A DNA stretch of 5,923 nt from CAYSBA01 sp964429075 [NCBI: uncultured bacterium] (GCA_964429075.1 CAYSBA010000097.1:1-5923), one strand, 5' to 3'; counted from the stretch's first letter, positions 1-5,923 are shown. Translations and numbers: made by a program. Notes: generated from the sequence alone by a model not told the origin.

Positions 1-650
1 CCATCACCAACTATCTGAAATTCTATATGCCTTGGATTTTTGATAAATCTTTCGAGATATAGCTCTGGATTTCCAAAGGCCTCCTGAGCCTCTCTGTACG
101 CAGTGTAAAAGTATTTTACAAGCTCTTTTTCATTGTTTGCAACCTTCATCCCTCTTCCACCACCCCCAAAGGCAGCCTTGATCATAACAGGATAACCTAT
201 CTCTTTTGCGACTCTCAATGCCTCATCTATGTTTTTGATGGAACCATCACTTCCGGGGACAACCGGTACTCCCAAACTCTTTAGCTTCTCTTTGGCCTTT
301 ACCTTGTTTCCCATCAGGCTGATGTGTTCAGGGCGAGGTCCTATAAAGTTGAGGCCACAACGTTCACAAATAAGAGAGAATTCTTGATTTTCTGCTAAAA
401 AACCGTATCCAGGATGGATTGCATCTGCTTTTGCTACCTCTGCAGCGCTTATAATTGCCGGAATATTTAGATAGCTCTTTGCCGCCTCAGCAGGCCCAAT
501 ACAGTACGCCTCATCAGCTATCTGTGTGTGCAATGCACCTTTGTCTGTTTCGGAGAATATAGCGACACTCTTTATTCCGAGCTCTTTCAGAGTTCTTATA
601 ATCCTGACAGCGATTTCGCCTCTATTGGCAACAAGGACTTTTTTAAACAT
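1..650 (-). CDS. accC: Biotin carboxylase subunit of acetyl-CoA carboxylase (partial, C-terminal part outside window)
   Basis: AccC uses ATP and bicarbonate to carboxylate the biotin carried on BCCP, the first half-reaction of acetyl-CoA carboxylase in the cytoplasm. The first 216 codons are present; the gene runs off the left edge, and the family is usually about 445-450 residues. Visible landmarks are the N-terminal VANRGEIA (residues 7-14), HPGYGFLAEN (79-88), K116, K158, the glycine-rich ATP-grasp loop GGGGRGM (162-168), E200 and NPRHIE (205-210), all matching the E. coli enzyme almost position for position. The ATG lies two bases after the accB stop. I see no clear Shine-Dalgarno sequence there, so translation is probably coupled to accB. 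The lid and C-terminal catalytic residues cannot be checked. A pyruvate or propionyl-CoA carboxylase subunit shares this N-terminus, but the accB neighbour and short gap favour AccC. Confidence 0.96.
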   Translation of the reverse strand, partial: MFKKVLVANRGEIAVRIIRTLKELGIKSVAIFSETDKGALHTQIADEAYCIGPAEAAKSYLNIPAIISAAEVAKADAIHPGYGFLAENQEFSLICERCGLNFIGPRPEHISLMGNKVKAKEKLKSLGVPVVPGSDGSIKNIDEALRVAKEIGYPVMIKAAFGGGGRGMKVANNEKELVKYFYTAYREAQEAFGNPELYLERFIKNPRHIEFQIVGD

Positions 651-652
651 GT

Positions 653-1105
653 TTAATCGAGTTCGATTACAAATAAGACATCACCATACTGAACAGGACA
701 TCCATTTTTAACGAGTATCTCTTTTATTGTCCCTTCATACTCTGACTCTATCTCATTCATCAGTTTCATGGCTTCAATTATACAGAGAACCTGTCCTTTT
801 TTAACCCTATCACCCACATTAACAAAAGGTGGAGATTCTGGAGAGGGTGCCCTGTAGAATGTACCCACCATGGGTGATACAACCCTTACAAGTTTTTGTG
901 AGTCCTGCGATTGATTGGTCTGTGGTTCTTCTTTATCATCCTTTTTAATATCAATGGAGGGTGTCTCAACAACCCTGTGTGGCATACCTTCTGTGAAGGA
1001 CATACTCTTTATTTTTATTTTTTTGCCCTCTTCTTCGATCTCAAGCTCATGTATGCCACTCTCTTTAACAAGTTTTATCAATTTTTTTATGAGTTTTATA
1101 TCCAT
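653..1105 (-). CDS. accB: Biotin carboxyl carrier protein of acetyl-CoA carboxylase (BCCP)
   Basis: BCCP carries the covalently bound biotin that AccC carboxylates and that the carboxyltransferase discharges onto acetyl-CoA to give malonyl-CoA. The 150-residue length is usual for the family. Residues 1-35 are a short helical/beta N-terminal segment. Residues 45-70 form a charged and Gln/Ser-rich linker. The biotinyl domain spans about 72-150. It contains [14 protein letters not shown] (77-90), the region that includes the AccB-type thumb, and the biotinylation motif [11 protein letters not shown] (111-121), with K114 the expected modified lysine. The thumb-type insertion separates it from lipoyl domains and most other biotinyl carriers. 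The start has AGGTG about six bases upstream, overlapping the end of efp; the gap to efp is 8 bases. Part of a Roadblock-efp-accB-accC operon. Confidence 0.97.
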   Translation of the reverse strand: MDIKLIKKLIKLVKESGIHELEIEEEGKKIKIKSMSFTEGMPHRVVETPSIDIKKDDKEEPQTNQSQDSQKLVRVVSPMVGTFYRAPSPESPPFVNVGDRVKKGQVLCIIEAMKLMNEIESEYEGTIKEILVKNGCPVQYGDVLFVIELD

Positions 1106-1113
1106 AATAACAC

Positions 1114-1671
1114 CTATACCCTCTCAATATATTCGCCGCTTCGTGTGTCTACCTTTATTATGTCACCTTCGTTAATAAATAGAGGCACCTGTACCTTAAG
1201 ACCCGTCTCTGTTATTGCAGGTTTACTGCCTCCAGAAACTGTATCACCTTTTATCCCAGGATCTGTCTCTGTAACCTTTAATTCTACAAAGTTTGGTAAT
1301 TCTACAGAGATAGGCCTTTCTTTATAAAAGAGGATGTCAACCTCTATGTTTTCTTTTAGATAAAATCTTGTATCACCCAGGATATTTTCTTCTATAAAGA
1401 ATTGGTCGTATGTCTCTGTATCCATAAAATAGTAGCTTGTACCGTCTTTATAAAGGTATTGGGCATGCTTTTCTTCAAGGTCTGGTTTTCCCACCTTGTC
1501 ACCTGAACGGAATACCTCATCTATTACATTACCGGTTATGAGATTTTTTAGCCGCGTCTTCACAAAGGCAACACCTTTGCCAGGTTTGACATGTTGAAAA
1601 TCCACAATAATGTATGGCTCCCCTTTGTACTCAATCTTTAGACCCTTTCTGAAGTCTGTTGTATCGTACAT
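1114..1671 (-). CDS. efp: Translation elongation factor P
   Basis: EF-P binds between the P and E sites of stalled ribosomes and stimulates peptide bond formation at consecutive prolines. The 185-residue length is standard. The N-terminal KOW-like domain covers about 1-64, followed by two OB-fold domains (about 65-128 and 129-185). The C-terminal signature [11 protein letters not shown] (175-185) and the PNFVELKV / TDPGIKGDT stretch are diagnostic. The tip of the first domain reads KPGKG with K32, equivalent to the lysine that is beta-lysylated by EpmA/EpmB in E. coli. This makes it a lysine-type rather than an arginine-type (EarP-modified) EF-P. No modification enzyme gene is visible here, so its modification state is unknown. 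AGGAGAG (complement of 1676-1682) is a strong ribosome site and overlaps the stop codon of the upstream Roadblock gene, so the two are probably co-transcribed and may be coupled. Confidence 0.97.
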   Translation of the reverse strand: MYDTTDFRKGLKIEYKGEPYIIVDFQHVKPGKGVAFVKTRLKNLITGNVIDEVFRSGDKVGKPDLEEKHAQYLYKDGTSYYFMDTETYDQFFIEENILGDTRFYLKENIEVDILFYKERPISVELPNFVELKVTETDPGIKGDTVSGGSKPAITETGLKVQVPLFINEGDIIKVDTRSGEYIERV

Positions 1672-1680
1672 ATAACTCTC

Positions 1681-2238
1681 CTAAAAAATTGAGATAAAGT
1701 TATTTATATCTGGCATATAATAGTTTATATAAAAACGCGCCTTGGTCTCTACTGCATCAGGCCCAAGTATCATAAATACGATAAAACCTTCATCTGAGAT
1801 ATTCAATATGATCTTAAAGCTTTTGCTCTGTAGTGAGAGTTCTTTTACCTTTACAAGTTCTCCAAGGGCACGATCACTCTTTAATTTTTTTACAAGATGG
1901 GCAGCTTCGGTAAATATAACCTCAAGTTCATGTTGGGTTGTAGAGCTTTTTTCGTGTTTGACAACCTCGACGGGTATACCTTCCATATCCATAACACCAA
2001 AGGCCACACACTCCTCAACCTTTCCTAAGCCCTCTTTAAGGATCTCTTTTATATTTTTCTTCATGAATCCTCCAGATTCGCTCAATCTTTGTATAGTGTC
2101 AATTAAAAAAATTTTAAAGCCAATAGAGTCTTTTGTTGTACCTTTTGAAATAAGCTTTTTATAGATCTCTTTAGCCTCAATGAAATATCCCTGTTTAAAA
2201 TAGAGGTCTCCGAGTATTTCACTAACAGGCTGCTCCAT
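1681..2238 (-). CDS. TPR-Roadblock/LC7 domain protein, first gene of the efp-acc operon
   Basis: A 185-residue protein of two parts. Residues 3-36 fit one tetratricopeptide repeat: L9-G10, Y13, G17, A22 and Y26 sit at the consensus positions. Residues about 60-175 resemble a Roadblock/LC7 domain, with VAFGVMDMEGIPVEVV (78-93) as the typical first beta hairpin, a long helix (103-122) and the strands SFKIILNI and GFIVFMIL (140-158). Roadblock proteins such as MglB dimerise and act on or scaffold small Ras-like GTPases; no partner GTPase is visible here, so the role is unknown. TPR segments usually mediate protein contacts. The first ATG has GGGAG eight bases upstream. An in-frame ATG at codon 59 has GGAGG four bases upstream and would give a 127-residue Roadblock-only protein. 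No signal peptide, so cytoplasmic. It starts the operon, and its stop overlaps the efp ribosome site. Confidence 0.8.
   Translation of the reverse strand: MEQPVSEILGDLYFKQGYFIEAKEIYKKLISKGTTKDSIGFKIFLIDTIQRLSESGGFMKKNIKEILKEGLGKVEECVAFGVMDMEGIPVEVVKHEKSSTTQHELEVIFTEAAHLVKKLKSDRALGELVKVKELSLQSKSFKIILNISDEGFIVFMILGPDAVETKARFYINYYMPDINNFISIF
2069..2073 (-). promoter_or_regulatory. Internal ribosome binding site inside the TPR-Roadblock gene
   Basis: The minus strand reads GGAGG here, four bases before an in-frame ATG at 2062-2064 (codon 59). The match to the anti-Shine-Dalgarno sequence is as good as that of any gene start in the window. It falls exactly at the junction between the TPR segment and the Roadblock domain. 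It could direct a second, shorter product, or be the true start if the upstream part is not translated. The four-base spacing is slightly short. Confidence 0.4.
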
Positions 2239-2247
2239 GTACCAAAC

Positions 2248-2286
2248 TCCCTTTTTGTTCGTTTAAAACCAGAAAGGGATTTTTTT
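2248..2286 (+). terminator. Intrinsic-terminator-like hairpin, plus-strand orientation
   Basis: On the plus strand, 2248-2257 pairs with 2270-2279 in a 10-bp stem (one G-T pair, four G-C) with a 12-base loop, followed by seven Ts at 2280-2286. It would terminate plus-strand transcription, yet no plus-strand gene lies upstream in the window, so its job may be to stop antisense RNA from the operon. It also overlaps the -10/-35 spacer and the ribosome site of the TPR-Roadblock gene, so the symmetry could be incidental. No U-tract follows it on the minus strand, so it does not terminate the LPP20 gene. Confidence 0.35.
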
Positions 2287-2291
2287 GTCAA
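2262..2291 (-). promoter_or_regulatory. Candidate promoter of the Roadblock-efp-accB-accC operon
   Basis: On the minus strand a perfect -35 TTGACA (complement of 2286-2291) is followed after 18 bases by TTTAAA (complement of 2262-2267, four of six matches to the -10 consensus). Transcription would begin near 2255, leaving a leader of about 17 bases that still contains the GGGAG ribosome site. It lies in the 77-base gap after the LPP20 gene, the only intergenic gap upstream of this operon. Confidence 0.55.
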
Positions 2292-2315
2292 CACATTGTA
2301 TCGATTGCACAGATT

Positions 2316-3914
2316 CTATCTTAGGAGCTTTTCTTTGAGTCTCTTTGCAGCAAGTCTGCCCAATTTTTCAAGTGCATCGAGACCTGCAGCCTCATCACCA
2401 TCGGGTGATAGACCGACTGTAGAAATATGAAAAGAAAGAAACTCCTCATTTGTTTCATTATCAACAAGAACAAGGGTTACATCAGCCCGGCACCTTTTTG
2501 ATTGATAGAAGGGCTTGCAATCTCCTGTCTCTGCCAGACCCTTTGCGATAAAGTTTGCTTCATCTTTACTGGAAGTAAATGTTACATCAGCTATCTTTGA
2601 CAGTACGGATTTAAAGGATTCGGCGAATATTGATTGATTTAGTGGTCTATCAAGATTTTTTTCAACTATCCTGATAAATATCTTTGTGCTGGGAATCGCG
2701 ATATTTATGAGTGCAGCATTTTGATCGATGATGTTTGAGAATCTTGTATAAAGTGCATTACCATACCCTGGTGGAGAGATAGATTTGATGTCCAGACCAA
2801 CCTTCAGAATAACCTTACCGCTTCCAAATAATTTATCTAATTTTAATGAACCGTATCCTTTGTTGTTAATAACTGTTTGTTTAATTACTCTACCGGCACC
2901 TTTAACAAAGGTCTCCCTTAGAACAAGACCTTCTGGATCTCCTTCTTTACACCGTGCAATGATATTGATATCTTCTTTAGTCCCACCCTTTAGCATACCA
3001 TTATATTGAGACCGATCTGCCTCAAATTTACAGGCTGTTATAAGTTCTTCAATCATTCTTACAATATCATCATTAATCCTGTGAGTCCCTGAAAATCCTT
3101 CTACAACCCCCTCTATATCCATCCCAAAATAATCAAGCATTGCGCTATATGCCTTTGTAAGTTCACGCAGTGCTATGTTCAATTTACCCCTTTTTCTGGC
3201 AAGGATGGCCTTATTAAAGGCAGTGAGGGCCCTATCTCTTGCATCATGCAGCTTTTCTCTGATACGCTTTTTGACCTTTTCGATATTGTAGCCCATAAGG
3301 ATGTAGTAGTTATTTCCCTCTCTATACCTGTCGAGTATTTCAATCTCTTTGAGTCGCCTTGTGACAAAGCTTTCTATTGCCTCTTTTGTAGACTGTGAAA
3401 AGTAGCTGGTCTTTTGCTCATTTTTTTCTATGGTTGATTCCTCAATCATAGTCTTTAAGACCCCATTTACTGTGACCTCAAGCTGTTGTGCGATTTCCTT
3501 TAAGGCAGAATTCTTGGCCTGCTCCCATCCATCTTTTTCAGATGTATATACCTCTGCCATGCCAACACCAAGGATATAGCCACTTTTTCTGGGCTGTGAT
3601 TCCACCCAGTCGGGTCTCTTTTTGTGAACATCAGTCTCTATCTTTTCTGCTGTTAAAGATTCTTCTTCCTCTTTGTTTATCTGTTCTAAGGCCTCTTCCT
3701 CCTTTAAGTTATTATTTTTGACCTCTTTATTTTCTATTAAACTGCCACCTTTTTCTATCTGGTTCAGATCGTTAAATTCTCTGTTTGACCTTTTTCTTAT
3801 AGCCTCAATCTGACTCTTTGAAAGCCCTCTCTTTGCATTATGTTGTGTTGCGCACGCAATTGTTATTGTTGTTAAAAAAATCGTAGTAATTTTTAAATAT
3901 TTACCTATTTTCAT
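2316..3914 (-). CDS. LPP20-domain lipoprotein, 532 residues
   Basis: Probable outer-membrane or periplasmic lipoprotein of unknown role. Residues 1-20 are a signal peptide (basic start, then a Thr/Ile-rich hydrophobic stretch) ending in a lipobox-like ITIAC with C21. Residues about 54-93 are a Glu/Lys/Asn-rich linker, probably helical. Residues about 100-213 fit the LPP20 family: RPDW (100-103), GYILGVG (112-118), then a helix rich in Ala/Glu/Lys and a strand-containing end (NNYYILMGY). A helical TPR-like pair follows (about 218-252), then a beta-rich region (about 305-370), and a C-terminal alpha/beta module with conserved-looking QSIFAESFKSVL that I cannot assign. LPP20 proteins are usually far shorter, so this is a multidomain relative. 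I chose the ATG at 3912-3914 because GAGG lies six bases upstream and the signal peptide begins there. The frame stays open to a TTG at 3935 but that start lacks a ribosome site. It is monocistronic or leads into the next operon; no minus-strand terminator is visible after it. Confidence 0.8.
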   Translation of the reverse strand: MKIGKYLKITTIFLTTITIACATQHNAKRGLSKSQIEAIRKRSNREFNDLNQIEKGGSLIENKEVKNNNLKEEEALEQINKEEEESLTAEKIETDVHKKRPDWVESQPRKSGYILGVGMAEVYTSEKDGWEQAKNSALKEIAQQLEVTVNGVLKTMIEESTIEKNEQKTSYFSQSTKEAIESFVTRRLKEIEILDRYREGNNYYILMGYNIEKVKKRIREKLHDARDRALTAFNKAILARKRGKLNIALRELTKAYSAMLDYFGMDIEGVVEGFSGTHRINDDIVRMIEELITACKFEADRSQYNGMLKGGTKEDINIIARCKEGDPEGLVLRETFVKGAGRVIKQTVINNKGYGSLKLDKLFGSGKVILKVGLDIKSISPPGYGNALYTRFSNIIDQNAALINIAIPSTKIFIRIVEKNLDRPLNQSIFAESFKSVLSKIADVTFTSSKDEANFIAKGLAETGDCKPFYQSKRCRADVTLVLVDNETNEEFLSFHISTVGLSPDGDEAAGLDALEKLGRLAAKRLKEKLLR

Positions 3915-3920
3915 AACTTG

Positions 3921-3924
3921 CCTC
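3921..3924 (-). promoter_or_regulatory. Ribosome binding site deciding the LPP20 gene start
   Basis: GAGG on the minus strand, six bases before the ATG at 3912-3914. The upstream in-frame candidates (ATG at 3924-3926 and TTG at 3933-3935) have no comparable purine run at the right distance, so the downstream ATG is preferred. It also leaves a normal-length signal peptide. Confidence 0.6.
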
Positions 3925-3928
3925 ATTA

Positions 3929-3957
3929 TTGACAATAGAAGAGGTTATTGTTATCTG
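3929..3957 (+). promoter_or_regulatory. Candidate promoter of tRNA-Pro
   Basis: A perfect -35 TTGACA at 3929-3934 is followed after 17 bases by TATCTG at 3952-3957, a weak -10 that keeps only the first three consensus bases. Transcription would start near 3964, giving a leader of only a few bases before the mature tRNA 5' end at 3968. Location and -35 quality support it; the -10 is the weak point. Confidence 0.5.
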
Positions 3958-3961
3958 TAAA
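3932..3961 (-). promoter_or_regulatory. Candidate promoter of the LPP20 lipoprotein gene
   Basis: On the minus strand TTTACA (complement of 3956-3961, five of six matches to -35) is followed after 18 bases by TATTGT (complement of 3932-3937, four of six to -10). The start would fall near 3925, with an 11-base leader holding the GAGG ribosome site. The -10 lies over the -35 of the divergent tRNA promoter. Both matches are by eye and modest. Confidence 0.35.
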
Positions 3962-3967
3962 AGCTGT

Positions 3968-4044
3968 CGGGAAGTAGCTCAGCCTGGTAGAGCACTGCGT
4001 TCGGGACGCAGGGGCCGCTGGTTCGAATCCAGTCTTCCCGACCA
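3968..4044 (+). tRNA. tRNA-Pro (anticodon CGG)
   Basis: Full cloverleaf of 77 bases. The acceptor stem CGGGAAG (3968-3974) pairs with CTTCCCG (4034-4040). The D stem is GCTC/GAGC. The anticodon stem CTGCG/CGCAG (3995-3999/4007-4011) encloses the loop TTCGGGA, with anticodon CGG at 4002-4004 reading the Pro codon CCG. The T arm has the loop TTCGAAT (4022-4028) and a 5-bp stem closed by a G-T pair. The discriminator A (4041) and an encoded CCA (4042-4044) follow. The C1-G72 pair and A73 fit bacterial tRNA-Pro. It is the only plus-strand gene, lying between two minus-strand genes. No hairpin plus T-run terminator is visible after it, and no duplicated 3' end suggesting an integration site is seen in the window. 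Confidence 0.97.
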
Positions 4045-4074
4045 CTCTCTTCCTCCATATATTTCTCATAAGAT

Positions 4075-5538
4075 CTAATGTGAAAATCCTGTTATTTCAA
4101 AAGTAACTGACCTTCTATCGTAATTGTATCCACCCATACTTACAGATGGTGTATAGTTAAATTCAGCGCTGAGTGTCACGGTCTGCTGTCTGTCATCATC
4201 AGGACTCATATCAATCAATCTGCCTTCCCATTTCCTACCTTCATAGTTTAAAAAGCCGGGATCGGTTTTGTCAATAGCACCATCACCTGTGTAGGGATTG
4301 GACATAAAGTGAATGCCAGTAATCTTTGATCTTGTAATACTGCCGACACCAATGCCATTAACATTACCTGTGACAGATATATTTATGCGATCGGATTGTT
4401 TGTCGTTGACAGGGATTACGTTTAGGTTTTTGTCAAAAACATATAGAACAAAAGACTGTTCACCACCGTTAGGGATATCTATGTTTTCTGACTCATTGCC
4501 TCCTGATATCATTCTGAGCCTGCTCCCCTTAACAGGGTCCTGGTAGGGATCAAAGGATATGACGAGTTTTATACTCTTGTAAAGCATCACATCTCCATCC
4601 CATTGCCCGTTTGCAGTTCCATCGTACTGGCCATTCTGATTGGAGTCATAAAACTTCTCCCTGCAGTTTTCCTGAGTGATTTCTGTATATATTCCATCAT
4701 CGTTGACATCAACGAAGGGCTCTCTTGAATCTGCTTCTGGTACATATTCCCCCATACTATCAAATTGTCCATTACCATTAATATCGTTAAATCCCTCTTC
4801 ACCACGATAGATAGCGATAATATTTACAACACCATCGAGTGGATTGTGCACCTTCTGACCAATTGTGATTGCCATTTCTGGAAATGCGGGGTTTACATCA
4901 CAAATCTGAGTCAACTCTTCCTTCTTTAATATATAAAGATAATCATCAGCAATGCCATCTCTGTTGAGATCCTCATCTATCTTTTCAATACTGCCGGCTT
5001 CTGTCATAAAAAAGACCTCAACACCTTCGATTATATTTCCACCGATGTCTTTTGGTACAAAGTAGCAGGGTACTGTTACAACATCCATATCTTCTGCCAT
5101 ATTTATATTCTGACTTTCACAGTAGAAGCTCGTTTTTGCAGCGTTGGGTAGTCTTCGTTGAATAAATTCTACAGTAGTGTAGGAATAGTACTGTACGTTT
5201 GTACGGGGATCCACATAGGTGACCTCAATCTTTGCAGTGCCGGGTTCTGTGCCAGAATACAAAACAACACTGCCAGCTCCATCAATCAGATCTATTGTGA
5301 TATCTTTTTTATCGGATTTTATATCAAAACTACCAAGATTGGTCTTTAGTGACATTTTCTGATCCGGCAGGGAATGTACTTTGCCATTTTCTTCTAGTAC
5401 CCTTAGGTTTATTGTAACGTAACTTTTCCCATCAGCCGGTACAGATGATGGATCAACTGTAATTTCAAGAAACAATTTTGGTGCACATGAGAGTAAAAGT
5501 GAGAATACAAAAATGGATATAAATTTAACTAACTTCAT
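4075..5538 (-). CDS. Ig-like surface lipoprotein with calcium-binding-like Asp/Asn loops
   Basis: A 487-residue lipoprotein of unknown specific function. The signal peptide (residues 1-17) ends in a clear lipobox LLSC with C18. Residues about 25-127 look like an immunoglobulin-like beta domain of the invasin/Big_1 sort, beginning ITVDPSSVPADGKSYVTI and carrying the G-A-G-S-V pattern (87-91) near its end. Residues 188-316 hold four DxNxxG-type loops: D190-N192-D194-G195-D198, D252-N254-N256-G257-D260, D277-N279-D281-G282 and D298-N300-N302-G303-D306, plus a shorter NGQWDGD (310-316). These resemble EF-hand or dockerin calcium loops. Residues about 320-485 are again beta-rich. Cysteines C140, C158, C213 and C292 could form disulfides. 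GAGGTG lies five bases before the ATG, directly after the stop of the upstream gene (11-base gap), so the two are an operon. It ends 30 bases from the oppositely oriented tRNA with no visible terminator. Confidence 0.8.
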   Translation of the reverse strand: MKLVKFISIFVFSLLLSCAPKLFLEITVDPSSVPADGKSYVTINLRVLEENGKVHSLPDQKMSLKTNLGSFDIKSDKKDITIDLIDGAGSVVLYSGTEPGTAKIEVTYVDPRTNVQYYSYTTVEFIQRRLPNAAKTSFYCESQNINMAEDMDVVTVPCYFVPKDIGGNIIEGVEVFFMTEAGSIEKIDEDLNRDGIADDYLYILKKEELTQICDVNPAFPEMAITIGQKVHNPLDGVVNIIAIYRGEEGFNDINGNGQFDSMGEYVPEADSREPFVDVNDDGIYTEITQENCREKFYDSNQNGQYDGTANGQWDGDVMLYKSIKLVISFDPYQDPVKGSRLRMISGGNESENIDIPNGGEQSFVLYVFDKNLNVIPVNDKQSDRINISVTGNVNGIGVGSITRSKITGIHFMSNPYTGDGAIDKTDPGFLNYEGRKWEGRLIDMSPDDDRQQTVTLSAEFNYTPSVSMGGYNYDRRSVTFEITGFSH

Positions 5539-5549
5539 TGTACCACCTC

Positions 5550-5923
5550 TTAATCAACAGGTTCTCCATATACAATCACTTCACGTACTGAAACAAGACC
5601 ACTGTTTATTCCTGTTACCTCAAGCTTTATCTCCGAACCAACTATCGGTTCAGATAGTGTTATTGCATTAAAGTAATAGGGGAACTGCATATTTGACATA
5701 TCTCGTGTTGATACAGTCTGAAAGTTATTGCCATCTCCAACAGAGACAACAACAGTTGAAGTCTTTGGTGATCTCAATTGGGCTCCATATATTACTATAC
5801 CTGAGATTGCATAGTTCCCATCAAGTTGAACAACAAAGCCCCTTTTACCATTTTCAGTTGATGTCGAAAAATCTGCACCTCTATCTATTCTCTGATCCGT
5901 TACATTGAGTAATTCAAATCCAT
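5550..5923 (-). CDS. C-terminal end of a probable F5/8 type C (discoidin-like) domain protein, partial
   Basis: The frame is open from the right edge of the window to a TAA at 5550-5552, giving 123 complete codons; the start lies outside. The visible part resembles a galactose-binding-like beta sandwich of the discoidin family: FVVQLDGNYAISGIVIYG (a strand that normally begins the domain core), then STVVVSVGDGNNFQTVST, the hydrophobic LSEPIVGSEIKLEVTG, and the closing strand VSVREVIVYGE near the C-terminus. Such domains usually bind carbohydrates or cell-surface ligands outside the cell. The domain call is from pattern and spacing only. No membrane segment is visible in this part. The next gene, a lipoprotein with Ig-like and calcium-loop regions, starts 11 bases downstream, so both were probably expressed together as surface proteins. 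Confidence 0.7.
   Translation of the reverse strand, partial: GFELLNVTDQRIDRGADFSTSTENGKRGFVVQLDGNYAISGIVIYGAQLRSPKTSTVVVSVGDGNNFQTVSTRDMSNMQFPYYFNAITLSEPIVGSEIKLEVTGINSGLVSVREVIVYGEPVD

Noticed and set aside
911-1327. Plus-strand open frames of 138 and 86 codons across accB and efp
   Set aside because: They lie antisense to two unmistakable conserved genes, have no ribosome site of note and read as low-complexity Phe/Ser-rich strings typical of the reverse of purine-rich coding DNA.
2103-2294. Minus-strand 63-codon frame overlapping the start of the TPR-Roadblock gene
   Set aside because: It is in another frame of a gene with a good TPR match and a proper ribosome site, and it runs through the proposed promoter.
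3915-3935. TTG start at 3935 for the LPP20 lipoprotein
   Set aside because: It has no ribosome site and adds seven residues before an already complete signal peptide; the ATG at 3914 has GAGG at good spacing.
3968-4044. tRNA as an integration (att) site for a mobile element
   Set aside because: No integrase gene and no repeated copy of the tRNA 3' end is seen in the window; both flanks are ordinary chromosomal-type genes.
5550-5777. A complete small 75-residue protein starting at 5777
   Set aside because: The apparent start is TTG, and the frame continues without a stop to the window edge with the same domain pattern, so it is the end of a larger gene.

Overview
The window reads as chromosomal DNA from a Gram-negative bacterium of moderate to low GC (roughly 40% by eye). 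Two lipoprotein genes, an outer-surface-type sequence and a tRNA with an encoded CCA end support this. Ile ATA and Arg AGA/AGG codons are used freely, so it is not an enteric-type genome. A Roadblock/LC7 protein next to efp-accB-accC would suit a Desulfobacterota-like or other deep proteobacterial-type lineage, but that placement is a weak inference. Every protein gene lies on the minus strand and the single tRNA on the plus strand. The window is almost fully coding, with no gene-free stretch over 100 bases.

Read in the direction of transcription (right to left) there are three blocks. (1) 5923-4075 holds the 3' end of a gene whose visible part resembles a discoidin (F5/8 type C) carbohydrate-binding domain. 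It is followed after 11 bases by a 487-residue lipoprotein with an N-terminal Ig-like region and a cluster of Asp/Asn-rich calcium-binding-like loops; together they look like a surface or adhesion operon. (2) A tRNA-Pro(CGG) at 3968-4044 on the plus strand faces the lipoprotein gene and is back to back with a 532-residue LPP20-domain lipoprotein (3914-2316). Candidate promoters for the tRNA and the LPP20 gene overlap between 3929 and 3961. (3) 2238-1 holds a tight operon: TPR-Roadblock protein, efp, accB and the first 216 codons of accC. A TTGACA-type promoter lies in the short gap before it.

Block 3 is the functional core. EF-P relieves ribosome stalling at proline runs. BCCP (AccB) and biotin carboxylase (AccC) form the biotin-carboxylating half of acetyl-CoA carboxylase, which makes malonyl-CoA for fatty acid synthesis. 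The efp-accB-accC order is a known conserved arrangement. The Roadblock protein in front, with a strong internal ribosome site that could also give a TPR-free form, is the less expected member. I see no CRISPR array, insertion sequence, phage gene or recognisable defence system, and no evidence of a wholly new system. The better leads are the Roadblock gene, the LPP20 lipoprotein and the surface lipoprotein pair.
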